In this document: positions 1 through 8,210 of the stretch, in pieces
Position numbering within the stretch: position 1 is the stretch's first letter
Layout of the letters: each line of letters opens with the position of its first letter
DNA from: Sedimenticola sp.
GTDB taxonomy: Bacteria; Pseudomonadota; Gammaproteobacteria; Chromatiales; Chromatiaceae
DNA: 60,925 bases
Assembly (NCBI GenBank): GCA_026989135.1
Contig: JALSJZ010000104.1
Span: forward strand, 1-60,925
Reading direction: 5' to 3'
Notes under the pieces: generated by a model
Database searches by the model: none
What the model saw: the letters and a program-made list of their open reading frames with translations, nothing else
What the model was told of the DNA's origin: nothing
Program-made: the position numbers and the translations under genes

Positions 1-102
1 TCAATCTGGGAATTCCTTCACGATCGCCTTGGGGAGGGTGGATTGATCCCTTATCTGCCTGACTTGCTCAATGGTAAGGTGTGTATCGTGCCAAACCCAT
101 AA
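1..102 (+). CDS. C-terminal fragment of an unidentified protein (5' end outside window)
   Basis: Frame 1 is open from the first base to a TAA at 100-102 and encodes 33 residues ending KVCIVPNP, with a hydrophobic, proline-containing pattern (GLIPYLPDLLNG) that looks like real protein. The rest of the gene lies upstream of the window, so its start and product cannot be judged. A mobile-element-type end (GGCATAGACCC) follows 48 bases after the stop, so the fragment could be the tail of a transposase, but I do not recognise it as any transposase family. It is convergent with the next gene. Assignment as coding rests only on the open frame and composition. Confidence 0.4.
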   Translation, partial: SIWEFLHDRLGEGGLIPYLPDLLNGKVCIVPNP

Positions 103-149
103 CCGCATGGGGTTATTGAGAAGTTACTTTTGAGCAGGCTCTACCTACC

Positions 150-160
150 GGCATAGACCC
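150..160. repeat. Solo terminal end of a MITE/IS-like element (GGCATAGACCC)
   Basis: The 11 bases GGCATAGACCC are identical to the outer end of the inverted-repeat element at 52945-53093 and to part of a 15-base match at 14217-14231. No matching left end (GGGTCTATGCC) is visible upstream in the 149 bases available, so the other end is either outside the window or lost. It lies 9 bases beyond the stop codon of the minus-strand metalloprotease gene. Confidence 0.5.
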
Positions 161-169
161 ACAATTGCT

Positions 170-961
170 TTACTGCCGGGTCGCTGTTACCCAGTTGATC
201 TCCCGAGCCGTTTTCAACCCAACGACGCAGCGTTTGAGGCTTTTGGCCATCTGTGATCTGGTGGGTGATGTCGGAATCCGGCCTGACATGATCTCTGCCC
301 GGTATTGAGGGTAGCGTGGATTGCGGTTGGGTTCGGCGTAGCCATCAGGAAAAATGGGTTGGTTGTCGCTGTCATATTTATCCGAGGCACCGACGGTGTG
401 CAGCAGCTCATGGGCAATGACGATGTTGTTTTGCGGCTGCTGTTTTTTGCTGGCAAAGGCATGAACAACACCAATCAGCCCTTTCTGTATGCCAAGTGAG
501 TGGGCAAGTGGTTGCCCGTCATTGGGTTGATAGTAGAGCACAAATATGCGCACGCGATTGAGGTTGGAACTGTTATCAGGGGTATTTTTCCAGACCCAGT
601 AGCGCAATTTCAGGCTCCACAGCATGGTGGATACTGTGCTTTTTATTTCAGGTGGAGGGGGAGGGGATGTCATCACCTCTGAACCCAGTCTGGTTTGAGT
701 TGGTTGCTCTTCCAGAAGGTTGAACTTTTTGCCTTCACGCTGCATGAATTGATCAATATCGCTGAAGCTGCCATGGCTCAAGCCCTGAATGTAGCGAGCT
801 GTTTTGGGACTGTTGTCCCCATTTATCGGGTAGATGCTGACCTGTAGTGGCTCCAGCCAGGCGGTGGATCTCAGTAGCTGATTTTTACTGTAGATAGCCA
901 CAGTAGCCAGGATGGCAATCAGCAGCAGAACGCGAAGGTTGCGAAAACTGAATAGTTGCAT
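170..961 (-). CDS. Membrane-anchored zinc-metalloprotease-like protein
   Basis: This 263-residue protein has a single N-terminal hydrophobic helix (about residues 9-24) after a short basic stretch, consistent with an uncleaved anchor that places the rest in the periplasm. Near residues 180-195 it has HELLHTVGASDKYD, a match to the HExxHxxGxxD zinc-protease signature in which the two His and the final Asp bind zinc and Glu is catalytic. A run of prolines (SPPPPPE, about residue 100) separates an N-terminal segment from the catalytic part. No named family is recognised; the substrate is unknown. The gene stands alone, reading towards the mobile-element end at 150-160. The start ATG at 961 gives the full signal anchor. 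Confidence 0.75.
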   Translation of the reverse strand: MQLFSFRNLRVLLLIAILATVAIYSKNQLLRSTAWLEPLQVSIYPINGDNSPKTARYIQGLSHGSFSDIDQFMQREGKKFNLLEEQPTQTRLGSEVMTSPPPPPEIKSTVSTMLWSLKLRYWVWKNTPDNSSNLNRVRIFVLYYQPNDGQPLAHSLGIQKGLIGVVHAFASKKQQPQNNIVIAHELLHTVGASDKYDSDNQPIFPDGYAEPNRNPRYPQYRAEIMSGRIPTSPTRSQMAKSLKRCVVGLKTAREINWVTATRQ

Positions 962-1169
962 GATAGGTCAATTTTTCCTGTAACTTAAGCTACTTATACA
1001 CAGATATTCCGACTGTTATAGTAATGTAATAATACTGTCAAGTGGCAAACCAAAAAATATTGAAAAATGTTTAACTGATTGAAGTTAATAACAAATATTA
1101 ATTGTATGAATTTTTTACAATCTAACGCACAAAGCGTAATAACAGGGGTTTGCAGGTGTTGTGCTGGTT

Positions 1170-1204
1170 TTATCCACAGAGTCATCCACAGAATCTGTGG
1201 ATAA
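1170..1204. promoter_or_regulatory. Cluster of three DnaA-box-like sites
   Basis: TTATCCACA (1170-1178, consensus), TCATCCACA (1182-1190, one mismatch) and TGTGGATAA (1196-1204, consensus on the other strand) lie within 35 bases. The outer two form an 11-base perfect inverted repeat, TTATCCACAGA (1170-1180) and TCTGTGGATAA (1194-1204). DnaA binds such 9-mers at origins, at titration loci and at DnaA-controlled promoters. Flanking AT-rich DNA resembles an unwinding element, but neither dnaA, dnaN nor mnmG is nearby, so an origin is only one possibility. Confidence 0.6.
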
Positions 1205-1350
1205 TATAAAAATCCCATAATAGTTAGGTTGATGGGATAACTATCGTAGTTAAAACATTACGTTGTCAATGCAAGTGACTGTATTTGTTGTATAAATATA
1301 TTTATTTTTGGATTCAGGATCTTGCTCCCTAATGCAGGTTGCAAATCCGT

Positions 1351-1356
1351 TATAAT
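1351..1356 (+). promoter_or_regulatory. typA promoter -10 element
   Basis: TATAAT is a perfect -10 hexamer and is followed by the GC-rich stretch GCGCGACC, a discriminator type often found at stringently controlled promoters. No good -35 hexamer lies 16-18 bases upstream, so an activator could be needed. Transcription would begin near 1363, which excludes the upstream in-frame start at 1322 and supports the GTG at 1394 as the start of typA. Confidence 0.55.
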
Positions 1357-1393
1357 GCGCGACCTTTTTCATACCGGAATCTATAACCCTCTT

Positions 1394-3214
1394 GTGATTA
1401 ATCAACTTCGTAATGTCGCTATTATTGCGCATGTAGACCATGGCAAAACCACCTTGGTCGATCAACTGTTGCAGCAGTCTGGCACCCTGGGTGATCGTTT
1501 TGGCCCGGTGGAGCGAGTCATGGATTCCAATGACCTGGAGAGAGAGCGCGGCATCACCATTCTCTCCAAGAATACCTCCATCCGCTGGAATGATTATCGC
1601 ATCAATATTGTAGATACGCCGGGGCATGCTGATTTTGGTGGTGAGGTTGAGCGAGTGCTTTCGATGGTCGATTCGGTTCTGCTGCTGGTGGATGCGGTAG
1701 AGGGGCCCATGCCGCAGACCCGCTTTGTCACCCAAAAGGCATTTCAGCATGGCCTGCGTCCTATTGTCGTGGTGAACAAGATTGACCGGGAGGGTGCGCG
1801 GCCTGATTGGGTGGTTGACCAGACATTCGATCTGTTTGATCGCTTGGGGGCAACAGATGAGCAGTTGGACTTTCCCATTATCTACGCCTCTGCAATCAAT
1901 GGCTATGCCGGAGACTCTGCTGATGTACGTTCGGGAGATATGACGCCACTGTTTGAGGCGCTTGTCAAAAACTGCCCGGCTCCGGAGGTTGATCCTGATG
2001 GCCCTTTTCAGATGCAGATCTCCTCACTGGGCTATAGCAGCTATGTGGGTGCCATCGGCATCGGACGAATCACACGCGGCAGCGTGCGCAGCAACATGCA
2101 GGTGCTAGTGGATAAGGTGGATGGCGACCCGCACAAAGGCAAGATTGGGCAGGTAATGGGTTTTCTGGGGTTGGAGCGGGTTGAGATTGAGAGCGCCTCA
2201 GCGGGTGATATCATCGCAGTGACCGGCATTGAAGGGTTGAACGTCTCCGACACGATCTGTGACCCGGCCTGCCTGGAGCCACTGCCACCACTGACGGTGG
2301 ATGAGCCAACCGTCACCATGACCTTTCAGGTCAACACCTCACCTTTTGCCGGCAAAGAGGGGAAGTACCTCACCTCGCGCCAGCTTAAAGATCGCCTGGA
2401 GCGGGAGCTGGTTCACAATGTGGCACTGCGTGTGGAGGAGGGAACCGATCCAGAGAAATTTCGGGTCTCCGGACGTGGGGAGCTGCACCTCTCTATTCTA
2501 TTGGAGACCATGCGTCGTGAGGGTTATGAGCTTGCAGTGTCCCGCCCGGAGGTGATCTTCCGTGAGGTGGGCGGCGAGGTCTGTGAGCCTTATGAGCAGC
2601 TGACGGTGGATGTAGAGGAGGCGCATCAGGGCAGCCTGATGGAGGCGCTGGGCGCCCGGCGTGGCCAACTGCAGGACATGGTGCCGGATGGGAATGGCCG
2701 CGTCCGCCTGGACTACATCATCCCATCCCGTGGGCTGATCGGGTTTCAGACTGATTTTCTGACCATGACCTCGGGAACCGGGTTGATCTACCATGTTTTT
2801 GACCACTATGGGCCTGCGGTCTCTGGCGGTATTGCCGCGCGCGTCAACGGCACCATGATTGCAAAAGAGACAGGCAAGGCGCTGGGATATTCGCTGTTCA
2901 ATCTACAGGAGCGAGGCAAGCTCTTTCTGAGTCATGCCGAAGAGATCTACGAAGGGCAGGTGATTGGCATCCACTCCCGCGCGAATGATCTGGTGGTCAA
3001 TGCACTGAAGGGCAAGCAGTTGACCAATATTCGTGCCGCAGGAACCGATGAGAATATTATGCTTACCCCGCCGATAAATTTCACCCTGGAGCAGGCACTG
3101 GAGTTTATCGAAGATGATGAGCTGGTAGAGATCACTCCTTCTGCGATTCGCATCCGCAAACGCCACCTGAAAGAGCATGAGCGCAAGCGGGCATCCCGAG
3201 CCACAGCAGGCTGA
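1394..3214 (+). CDS. typA: Ribosome-binding GTPase TypA/BipA
   Basis: TypA is a translational GTPase of the EF-G group that binds the ribosome and supports 50S assembly, cold growth and stress responses. The sequence shows the P-loop [14 protein letters not shown] of switch I, the [13 protein letters not shown]3 motif and NKID G4, followed by EF-G-like domains and the TypA-specific C-terminal domain. Starting at GTG 1394 gives 606 residues, close to the 607 of E. coli BipA; the longer frame from 1322 would add 24 residues that do not match the family and would start upstream of the -10 element. It converges with the minus-strand small RNA at 3234. Confidence 0.97.
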   Translation: MINQLRNVAIIAHVDHGKTTLVDQLLQQSGTLGDRFGPVERVMDSNDLERERGITILSKNTSIRWNDYRINIVDTPGHADFGGEVERVLSMVDSVLLLVDAVEGPMPQTRFVTQKAFQHGLRPIVVVNKIDREGARPDWVVDQTFDLFDRLGATDEQLDFPIIYASAINGYAGDSADVRSGDMTPLFEALVKNCPAPEVDPDGPFQMQISSLGYSSYVGAIGIGRITRGSVRSNMQVLVDKVDGDPHKGKIGQVMGFLGLERVEIESASAGDIIAVTGIEGLNVSDTICDPACLEPLPPLTVDEPTVTMTFQVNTSPFAGKEGKYLTSRQLKDRLERELVHNVALRVEEGTDPEKFRVSGRGELHLSILLETMRREGYELAVSRPEVIFREVGGEVCEPYEQLTVDVEEAHQGSLMEALGARRGQLQDMVPDGNGRVRLDYIIPSRGLIGFQTDFLTMTSGTGLIYHVFDHYGPAVSGGIAARVNGTMIAKETGKALGYSLFNLQERGKLFLSHAEEIYEGQVIGIHSRANDLVVNALKGKQLTNIRAAGTDENIMLTPPINFTLEQALEFIEDDELVEITPSAIRIRKRHLKEHERKRASRATAG

Positions 3215-3233
3215 GCGGAGCCAAACCGCAGAC

Positions 3234-3270
3234 AAAAAGAAGCCCCGATAGTATTCCTTACTACCGGGGC
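3234..3270 (-). terminator. Intrinsic terminator of the small RNA
   Basis: Read on the minus strand, a 12-base-pair stem (GCCCCGGTAGTA with TACTATCGGGGC, one G-U pair) with loop AGGAA is followed by TTCTTTTT. The U-tract is on the minus strand only, so this does not terminate typA; it marks a minus-strand transcript that has no open reading frame. Confidence 0.85.
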
Positions 3271-3375
3271 ATGGTCGCCGGGCTTGGTTGGCATGGGGTT
3301 TCCATCCTTGGCTCCTCCTTCCATATGAAGTGGGTAATATCCTTTTCGTTCCTCCTTGACTGGCGACCGGGGAAG
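3234..3375 (-). ncRNA. CsrB/RsmZ-like regulatory small RNA (CsrA/RsmA decoy), proposed
   Basis: On the minus strand nine GGA triplets fall between 3355 and 3255, several as AAGGA or AGGAGGA, against one or two expected by chance. The transcript would end in a strong intrinsic terminator whose loop is AGGAA. A GGTCGCC/GGCGACC pair (3273-3279 and 3362-3368) could close the whole domain. About 60 bases upstream of the presumed start is a GacA/UvrY-type box (3425-3442). These are the hallmarks of CsrB/RsmY/RsmZ RNAs, which sequester CsrA/RsmA. The start near 3375 is inferred from a TATGCG -10-like element at 3386-3381; the length of about 140 nt fits RsmY/RsmZ. No protein gene occupies this stretch. 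Confidence 0.75.
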
Positions 3376-3424
3376 ATGTTCGCATAGCCGAAAAGGGAAA
3401 AATAGGTCGCTTTCCCCTTTGGTT

Positions 3425-3442
3425 TGTAAGTTATTTCCTACA
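3425..3442 (-). promoter_or_regulatory. GacA/UvrY-type upstream activating site
   Basis: On the plus strand the site reads TGTAAG-TTATTT-CCTACA; the known consensus for GacA-family response regulators (GacA, LetA, UvrY) is TGTAAG-N6-CTTACA, so there is one mismatch in a palindrome with the right spacer. Its centre is about 60 bases upstream of the proposed small-RNA start, the usual position at rsmY-type promoters. It also lies 70 bases upstream of pip, which reads the other way. Confidence 0.7.
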
Positions 3443-3512
3443 CTGTGGTTTCCAATGAAATTTGATATTTTCAGAGTGACCTCCGAATCGTTCGCCGCTA
3501 AACTAAACACTC

Positions 3513-4463
3513 ATGGCTGACCTCTATCCAAGTATACGCCCCTATGCCACCCACACCATTAAAGTGGGCGGTGGGCACAGGCTCTATGTCGAAGAGAGCG
3601 GCAGTGCAGATGGCATTCCGGTTCTGTTTCTGCACGGTGGCCCTGGCGCCGGGTGCGAGGCCTATCACCGCTGCTTCTTCGACCCCTGCCGCTATCGCAT
3701 CATACTGTTTGACCAGCGTGGTTGTGGTCGCTCTCAGCCGCATGCTGATCTGACAGAAAATACAACAGCACATCTGATCGACGATATGGAAGCGATCCGG
3801 GGCGTACTGGGGGTTGACCGCTGGCTGCTGTTTGGCGGCTCCTGGGGCTCTACCCTGGCATTGGCCTACGCAGAGCGCTATCCGGAGTTGGTGCTGGGTC
3901 TGATCCTGAGAGGGATCTTTCTCTGCCGGGAGCATGAGATCCAATGGTTCTACCGGCAGGGTGCAAGCCGCATCTTCCGCGATTATTGGGAGGATTTTAT
4001 TGCGCTGATTCCGGAGGGTGAGCGGGATAATCTGCTCCAGGCCTACCATAAGCGCCTGACCGGCAGTGATGAGCTGGCGCGCATGGCTGCGGCCAAGGCG
4101 TGGGCAGCCTGGGAGGGGCGAACCGCCTCCCTGATCGCAAATGATGCTATTGTGAAGCACTTTGCTGCGCCCCACACCGCATTGAGTGTGGCGCGTATCG
4201 AGTGTCACTACTTTATGAATAATGCCTTCATGCGCCCTAACCAACTGCTGGAGGATGCCGGGCGCATTGCCGATATTCCCGGCATCATCATTCAGGGTCG
4301 TTATGATGTGATCTGCCCGATGGAGTCTGCATGGGCGCTGCATCAGGCCTGGCCAAAGAGTGAATTAAAGATTGTACCGGATGCCGGGCATGCCGCCTTG
4401 GAGCCAGGGATTTTAAGTGCGCTGGTCGATGCCACCGATTGGTTTGCAGATCAATTAGCTTGA
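3513..4463 (+). CDS. pip: Proline iminopeptidase (peptidase S33)
   Basis: Pip removes N-terminal proline from peptides in the cytoplasm. The 316-residue alpha/beta-hydrolase has the oxyanion motif HGGPGAG (41-47), the nucleophile elbow GGSWGS with Ser110, Asp265 in GRYDVICP and His293 in DAGHAA, and the family's FDQRGCGRS segment. The length matches bacterial monomeric proline iminopeptidases. There is no clear ribosome site in front of ATG 3513. One base separates its stop from dtd, so the two are probably co-transcribed. Its promoter region is shared, back to back, with that of the small RNA. Confidence 0.95.
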   Translation: MADLYPSIRPYATHTIKVGGGHRLYVEESGSADGIPVLFLHGGPGAGCEAYHRCFFDPCRYRIILFDQRGCGRSQPHADLTENTTAHLIDDMEAIRGVLGVDRWLLFGGSWGSTLALAYAERYPELVLGLILRGIFLCREHEIQWFYRQGASRIFRDYWEDFIALIPEGERDNLLQAYHKRLTGSDELARMAAAKAWAAWEGRTASLIANDAIVKHFAAPHTALSVARIECHYFMNNAFMRPNQLLEDAGRIADIPGIIIQGRYDVICPMESAWALHQAWPKSELKIVPDAGHAALEPGILSALVDATDWFADQLA

Positions 4464-4464
4464 T

Positions 4465-4902
4465 ATGATTGGGCTGTTGCAGCGGGTCTCATGCGGGCGG
4501 GTCGAGGTAGAGAACCGGGTTGTGGGTGAGATTGCCACGGGTCTGCTGGTGCTGGTAGGGGTAGAGCGGGGTGACACCGCAGCCAGGGCAGATCGGCTTG
4601 TGGAGCGCCTGCTGGGCTACCGGGTCTTTCCTGACGAGGCGGGCAGGATGAATCGGAGCCTGCGTGATATTGATGGCGGACTGCTGCTGATACCCCAGTT
4701 CACACTGGCGGCCGATACGCGAAAAGGGATGCGGCCAGGTTTCTCCACTGCTGCTGCACCCGAGGAGGGGCGGCGATTGTTCGACCTCATGGTCGCACAG
4801 GCGCGTGCCCGGCATGGCTGTGTGGCCGAAGGGGTTTTTGGTGCCGATATGCAGGTCAGCCTGACCAACAGCGGCCCGGTTACTTTTTGGCTTCAGGCCT
4901 GA
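4465..4902 (+). CDS. dtd: D-aminoacyl-tRNA deacylase
   Basis: Dtd hydrolyses D-amino acids (and glycine) mischarged on tRNA. The 145-residue protein starts MIGLLQRVS, as the family does, and has the Gly-cisPro motif NSGPVTFWL near the C-terminus. The other signature, normally SQFTLAADT, reads PQFTLAADT (codon CCC), so the near-invariant serine is replaced by proline. Otherwise the sequence is full length and well conserved. It follows pip after one base. Function is likely retained because the catalytic chemistry uses backbone and tRNA 2'-OH groups, but this substitution is unusual. Confidence 0.93.
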   Translation: MIGLLQRVSCGRVEVENRVVGEIATGLLVLVGVERGDTAARADRLVERLLGYRVFPDEAGRMNRSLRDIDGGLLLIPQFTLAADTRKGMRPGFSTAAAPEEGRRLFDLMVAQARARHGCVAEGVFGADMQVSLTNSGPVTFWLQA

Positions 4903-4972
4903 TATTTTTTTTCATTTCCAATAAAATACCGTTTTTCTATCCCCCCCTTTGATTTCTACAGAGTTGAAACTT

Positions 4973-5563
4973 ATGTCGCGCACCGCAGAGATAGAGCGCA
5001 ATACCCTGGAGACCCAGGTCAGCATCAAACTGAATCTGGATGGCACCGGTGCCGCAAAACTGGAGACAGGCGTCCCGTTTCTGGATCACATGCTGGATCA
5101 GGTGGCACGCCACGGCCTGATTGACCTGGAGATCAAAGCCGCAGGTGATCTGGAGATTGACGCCCACCACACAGTCGAGGATATTGGCATCACCCTGGGG
5201 CAGGCGCTGGCAAGGGCGGTGGGTGAGAAGAGCGGCATCCGTCGCTACGGGCATGCCTATGTGCCGCTGGATGAGGCGCTCTCCCGGGTGGTGATCGACC
5301 TCTCTGGCCGTCCGGGGCTGGTTTACGCAGTAAACTTTCCGCGTGCCCGGGTTGGTGAATTTGAGCTGGACCTCATCCAGGAGTTCTTTCAGGGCTTTGC
5401 AAATCATGCGGCGGTTACACTGCATATCGACAGCCTGCGCGGCAGCAACAGCCACCATATTGCCGAGACTCTGTTCAAGGCCTTTGGCCGTGCCTTGCGC
5501 CTGGCTTTAGAGTCCGACCCACGCATGCAGGGTCAGCTGCCCTCCACCAAAGGTGCGCTGTAG
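4973..5563 (+). CDS. hisB: Imidazoleglycerol-phosphate dehydratase
   Basis: This is the sixth step of histidine synthesis, making imidazole-acetol phosphate with manganese. The metal-binding motifs HHTVEDIG and [15 protein letters not shown] and the FLDHML segment are present. ATG 4973 gives [11 protein letters not shown] and 196 residues, the normal length for a monofunctional HisB; the in-frame TTG at 4949 is rejected. It is monofunctional, without the N-terminal histidinol-phosphatase domain of enteric HisB. It heads the run hisB-hisH-hisA-hisF-hisE. The AT-rich gap 4903-4972 probably holds the promoter. Confidence 0.97.
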   Translation: MSRTAEIERNTLETQVSIKLNLDGTGAAKLETGVPFLDHMLDQVARHGLIDLEIKAAGDLEIDAHHTVEDIGITLGQALARAVGEKSGIRRYGHAYVPLDEALSRVVIDLSGRPGLVYAVNFPRARVGEFELDLIQEFFQGFANHAAVTLHIDSLRGSNSHHIAETLFKAFGRALRLALESDPRMQGQLPSTKGAL

Positions 5564-5580
5564 GGGTCTGTGGTTTTATC

Positions 5581-6222
5581 ATGGCGCAAACGATAGCTGT
5601 TATTGATTATGGTATGGGCAATCTTCGCTCCGTTGCCAAGGCGGTTGAACATGTTGCTGCGGTGGCGGACAGGGTGCTTGTCACGGATGATCCGGGACAG
5701 ATCCTCTCTGCGGACCGGGTGGTCTTTCCGGGGCAGGGTGCTGCGCGCGACTGCATGGCAGCCATCTCGGATCACCATCTCAACCAGGCGATACTCGATG
5801 CCGCGAAACACAAACCCTTTCTGGGGATCTGCATGGGGCTACAGGTGTTGATGGCTTTCAGTGAAGAGAACGGGGGCACAGAGCTGTTGCAGCTGCTGCC
5901 GGGAACGGTGCGCCACTTTGACCGGGATATTGCAGACAGCGGAGAGCGGCTGAAGATACCGCACATGGGGTGGAACCGGGTTCACCACGCGGCCGATCAT
6001 CCACTGTGGCGGGATATTCAGCAGGATAGCCGTTTTTACTTTGTACACAGCTATTTCGTAGCGCCGCAGAATCGTGAAATCATTGCCGCAACCACCGACT
6101 ATGGCACCACCTTTACCAGTGCCGTGGCCACAGAGAATCTGTTTGCGGTGCAGTTTCACCCAGAGAAGAGCGCCCGGGATGGGCTGACACTGCTGCGCAA
6201 TTTTGTGCAGTGGAACCTGTAG
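5581..6222 (+). CDS. hisH: Imidazole glycerol phosphate synthase, glutaminase subunit
   Basis: HisH releases ammonia from glutamine and passes it through HisF. The class I amidotransferase triad is present: Cys84 in GICMGLQ, His193 and Glu195 in QFHPEKS. The N-terminal [11 protein letters not shown] and the [10 protein letters not shown] loop are typical, and the 213-residue length is normal. It begins 17 bases after hisB and its end lies 31 bases from hisA, so the genes form one transcription unit. Its partner HisF is encoded one gene further on. Confidence 0.97.
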   Translation: MAQTIAVIDYGMGNLRSVAKAVEHVAAVADRVLVTDDPGQILSADRVVFPGQGAARDCMAAISDHHLNQAILDAAKHKPFLGICMGLQVLMAFSEENGGTELLQLLPGTVRHFDRDIADSGERLKIPHMGWNRVHHAADHPLWRDIQQDSRFYFVHSYFVAPQNREIIAATTDYGTTFTSAVATENLFAVQFHPEKSARDGLTLLRNFVQWNL

Positions 6223-6253
6223 CATCCCCCTTTCTATTGAAGAGGTAAAAAAT

Positions 6254-6994
6254 ATGCTTCTAATCCCTGCAATTGATCTAAAAGATGGCCAGTGCGTGCG
6301 CCTTCGCCAAGGCCGTATGGAAGATGACACGGTCTTCTCTGACGACCCGGTAGAGATGGCTGGCCGCTGGGTGGATGCTGGAGCCAGGCGTCTGCACCTG
6401 GTTGATCTGAATGGCGCCTTTGCGGGTGAGCCGGTCAATGGTGATGTGGTCTCCGCCATTACCAAAGCCTATCCCGATCTGCCGGTGCAGGTGGGTGGCG
6501 GGATTCGTGATGAGGCGACCATCGAAGCCTACCTGGATGCTGGCGTAAATTACGTCATCGTCGGAACCCAGGCGGTCAAAGAGCCGGAATTTGTAACCCG
6601 CGCCTGCAAAAACTTTCCCGGCCAAATCATTGTCGGGCTGGATGCAAAGGATGGCATGGTCGCCATTGATGGCTGGGCCACAGTGACCGACCATCTGGTC
6701 ATGGATCTTGCGCGCCAGTTTGAGCAGGATGGCGTATCCGCCATTGTCTATACGGATATAGGCCGTGACGGCATGCTGAATGGCCCCAATGTGGATGCGA
6801 CAAAGGCGCTGGCCGTAACGATCAATATCCCGATCATCGCATCGGGTGGCATAACCAATATTGATGATATTCGTGAGCTTTGTGAGGCCGCCCCGGTAGG
6901 TATCAGCGGTGCCATTACCGGGCGGGCGATCTATGAAGGGACGCTGGATTTTGCCAAGGCTCAACGGCTTGCCGATGCGATGAGTACACAGTAA
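6254..6994 (+). CDS. hisA: ProFAR isomerase
   Basis: HisA catalyses the Amadori rearrangement of ProFAR to PRFAR. It is a (beta/alpha)8 barrel of 246 residues beginning [12 protein letters not shown], with catalytic Asp8, the phosphate-binding motif VGGGIR, and YTDIGRDGM with the second catalytic Asp. ATG 6254 is chosen because an AGAGGT ribosome site precedes it and the family starts at MLLIPAID; the frame upstream to 6203 overlaps hisH and is not conserved. Confidence 0.97.
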   Translation: MLLIPAIDLKDGQCVRLRQGRMEDDTVFSDDPVEMAGRWVDAGARRLHLVDLNGAFAGEPVNGDVVSAITKAYPDLPVQVGGGIRDEATIEAYLDAGVNYVIVGTQAVKEPEFVTRACKNFPGQIIVGLDAKDGMVAIDGWATVTDHLVMDLARQFEQDGVSAIVYTDIGRDGMLNGPNVDATKALAVTINIPIIASGGITNIDDIRELCEAAPVGISGAITGRAIYEGTLDFAKAQRLADAMSTQ

Positions 6995-7007
6995 TGCAGC
7001 TAGACCG

Positions 7008-7778
7008 ATGTTAGCCAAACGCATTATCCCCTGCCTGGATGTGGACAATGGGCGGGTTGTAAAGGGGGTCAAGTTTGTCGATATCCGCGATGCGGGCGAC
7101 CCTGTCGAGGTGGCCAGACGCTACGACCGTGAGGGAGCCGATGAGATCACCTTTCTTGATATCACCGCTAGTTCTGATAACCGGGAGACCATTGTCCATG
7201 TGGTCGAACAGGTGGCCAGTGAGGTCTTTATTCCGCTGACCGTCGGTGGCGGGATTCGCACCGTGGATGATGTACGCCGCATGCTCAACGCAGGGGCGGA
7301 TAAGGTCGGCATAAATACCGCTGCGGTCTTCAACCCTGAATTTGTAAAAGAGGCGGCAGAGCGCTTTGGCTCACAATGTATCGTGGTAGCCATTGATGCC
7401 AAACGGGTCAGTGATGATGATGAGCCGCTGCGCTGGGAGGTCTTTACCCACGGTGGCCGCAAATCGGCCGGGCTGGATGCCATCGAGTGGGCCAAAAAGA
7501 TGGCCGACTATGGTGCAGGCGAGATCCTGCTGACCAGTATGGATCGGGATGGCACCAAGATCGGCTTTGACCTGAAGTTGACCCGAGCCATCAGCCGGGC
7601 GGTTCCGATACCTGTGATCGCCTCGGGCGGTGTGGGCAACCTCGACCACCTGGTTGCCGGGGTACAAGAGGGCGAGGCTGATGCCGTGCTGGCGGCCAGC
7701 ATCTTCCACTTTGCGCAGTACAGTGTGGGTGAAGCCAAGCAGTATATGGCGGATCGTGGCATTGAGGTCAGGTTATAA
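7008..7778 (+). CDS. hisF: Imidazole glycerol phosphate synthase, cyclase subunit
   Basis: HisF joins ammonia from HisH with PRFAR to form imidazole glycerol phosphate and AICAR. The 256-residue barrel starts [20 protein letters not shown] (Asp11 catalytic), has VGGGIRT and the second catalytic Asp in SMDRDGTK, and shares repeat architecture with HisA. It lies 13 bases after hisA. One base separates it from hisE; in relatives hisI commonly occupies that place and it is missing here. Confidence 0.97.
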   Translation: MLAKRIIPCLDVDNGRVVKGVKFVDIRDAGDPVEVARRYDREGADEITFLDITASSDNRETIVHVVEQVASEVFIPLTVGGGIRTVDDVRRMLNAGADKVGINTAAVFNPEFVKEAAERFGSQCIVVAIDAKRVSDDDEPLRWEVFTHGGRKSAGLDAIEWAKKMADYGAGEILLTSMDRDGTKIGFDLKLTRAISRAVPIPVIASGGVGNLDHLVAGVQEGEADAVLAASIFHFAQYSVGEAKQYMADRGIEVRL

Positions 7779-7779
7779 G

Positions 7780-8097
7780 ATGTCGGATACACTAGAAAAA
7801 CTGGCCGCAGTGCTGGAGGCACGCAAGGGATCCGATCCGGACTCATCCTATGTGGCCGGACTCTATGCAAAGGGGCTGGATGCCATCCTCAAAAAGATCG
7901 GAGAGGAGGCCACCGAGACCGTCATGGCGGCCAAGGATGGTGATGCGGAAAAGATAGTGCATGAGGTGGCCGATCTCTGGTTTCACACGCTAGTGCTGCT
8001 GGCCTCGCAAGGGCTGAAGCCGCAGGATGTGCTGCAAGAGCTTGAGCGGCGCTTTGGCCTCTCCGGACTGGAGGAGAAGGCGCGACGCCTGTCCTGA
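7780..8097 (+). CDS. hisE: Phosphoribosyl-ATP pyrophosphatase
   Basis: HisE hydrolyses PR-ATP to PR-AMP, the second step of histidine synthesis. The 105-residue protein is a stand-alone member of the MazG-like all-alpha group, with the [15 protein letters not shown] and [14 protein letters not shown] helices that hold the acidic Mg-binding residues. ATG 7780 follows the hisF stop by one base; the longer frame from 7630 lies inside hisF. There is no fused or adjacent cyclohydrolase (HisI) domain, so the third step must be encoded elsewhere. Confidence 0.96.
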   Translation: MSDTLEKLAAVLEARKGSDPDSSYVAGLYAKGLDAILKKIGEEATETVMAAKDGDAEKIVHEVADLWFHTLVLLASQGLKPQDVLQELERRFGLSGLEEKARRLS

Positions 8098-8210
8098 ATC
8101 TGGATTTAATGTATCATCACAGCATCGTGTAGAGAGAATAATCCTCGGGGTCATACGGAACGCAGCACCGTTTCAACCTGATCCCTTCATTTTAGTATGT
8201 GGAGAATGCA

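Larger units (their letters stand above)
962..1393. other. AT-rich intergenic region upstream of typA
   Basis: These 432 bases separate two divergent genes and carry no convincing coding sequence. The left part (about 1000-1130) is very AT-rich, the centre has three DnaA-box-like sites (1170-1204), a small inverted repeat ATCCCAT/ATGGGAT lies at 1212-1218 and 1232-1238, and a second AT-rich stretch (about 1275-1312) precedes the typA promoter element. A 74-codon minus-strand frame at 994-1218 lacks a recognisable ribosome site and protein character and is not annotated. Confidence 0.6.

Noticed and set aside
994-1218. 74-codon minus-strand frame in the gap before typA
   Set aside because: It spans the DnaA-box cluster and AT-rich DNA and has no ribosome site or recognisable motif.
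1322-1393. Upstream in-frame start for typA giving 630 residues
   Set aside because: The extension has no family similarity, and the TATAAT element at 1351-1356 lies inside it; GTG 1394 restores the normal 606-residue length.
1010-1393. Calling the DnaA-box region the chromosomal origin
   Set aside because: No dnaA, dnaN, gyrB or mnmG nearby and no view of genome-wide skew; only the boxes themselves are supported.
2903-3510. Minus-strand open frames of 160 and 187 codons across the typA end and the gap
   Set aside because: They run antisense to typA and through the terminator of the small RNA; no protein-like pattern or ribosome site. They are chance frames in a non-coding RNA region.
3498-4343. 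281-codon minus-strand frame antisense to pip
   Set aside because: pip is fully conserved with its catalytic triad; the antisense translation is compositionally biased and has no recognisable motif.
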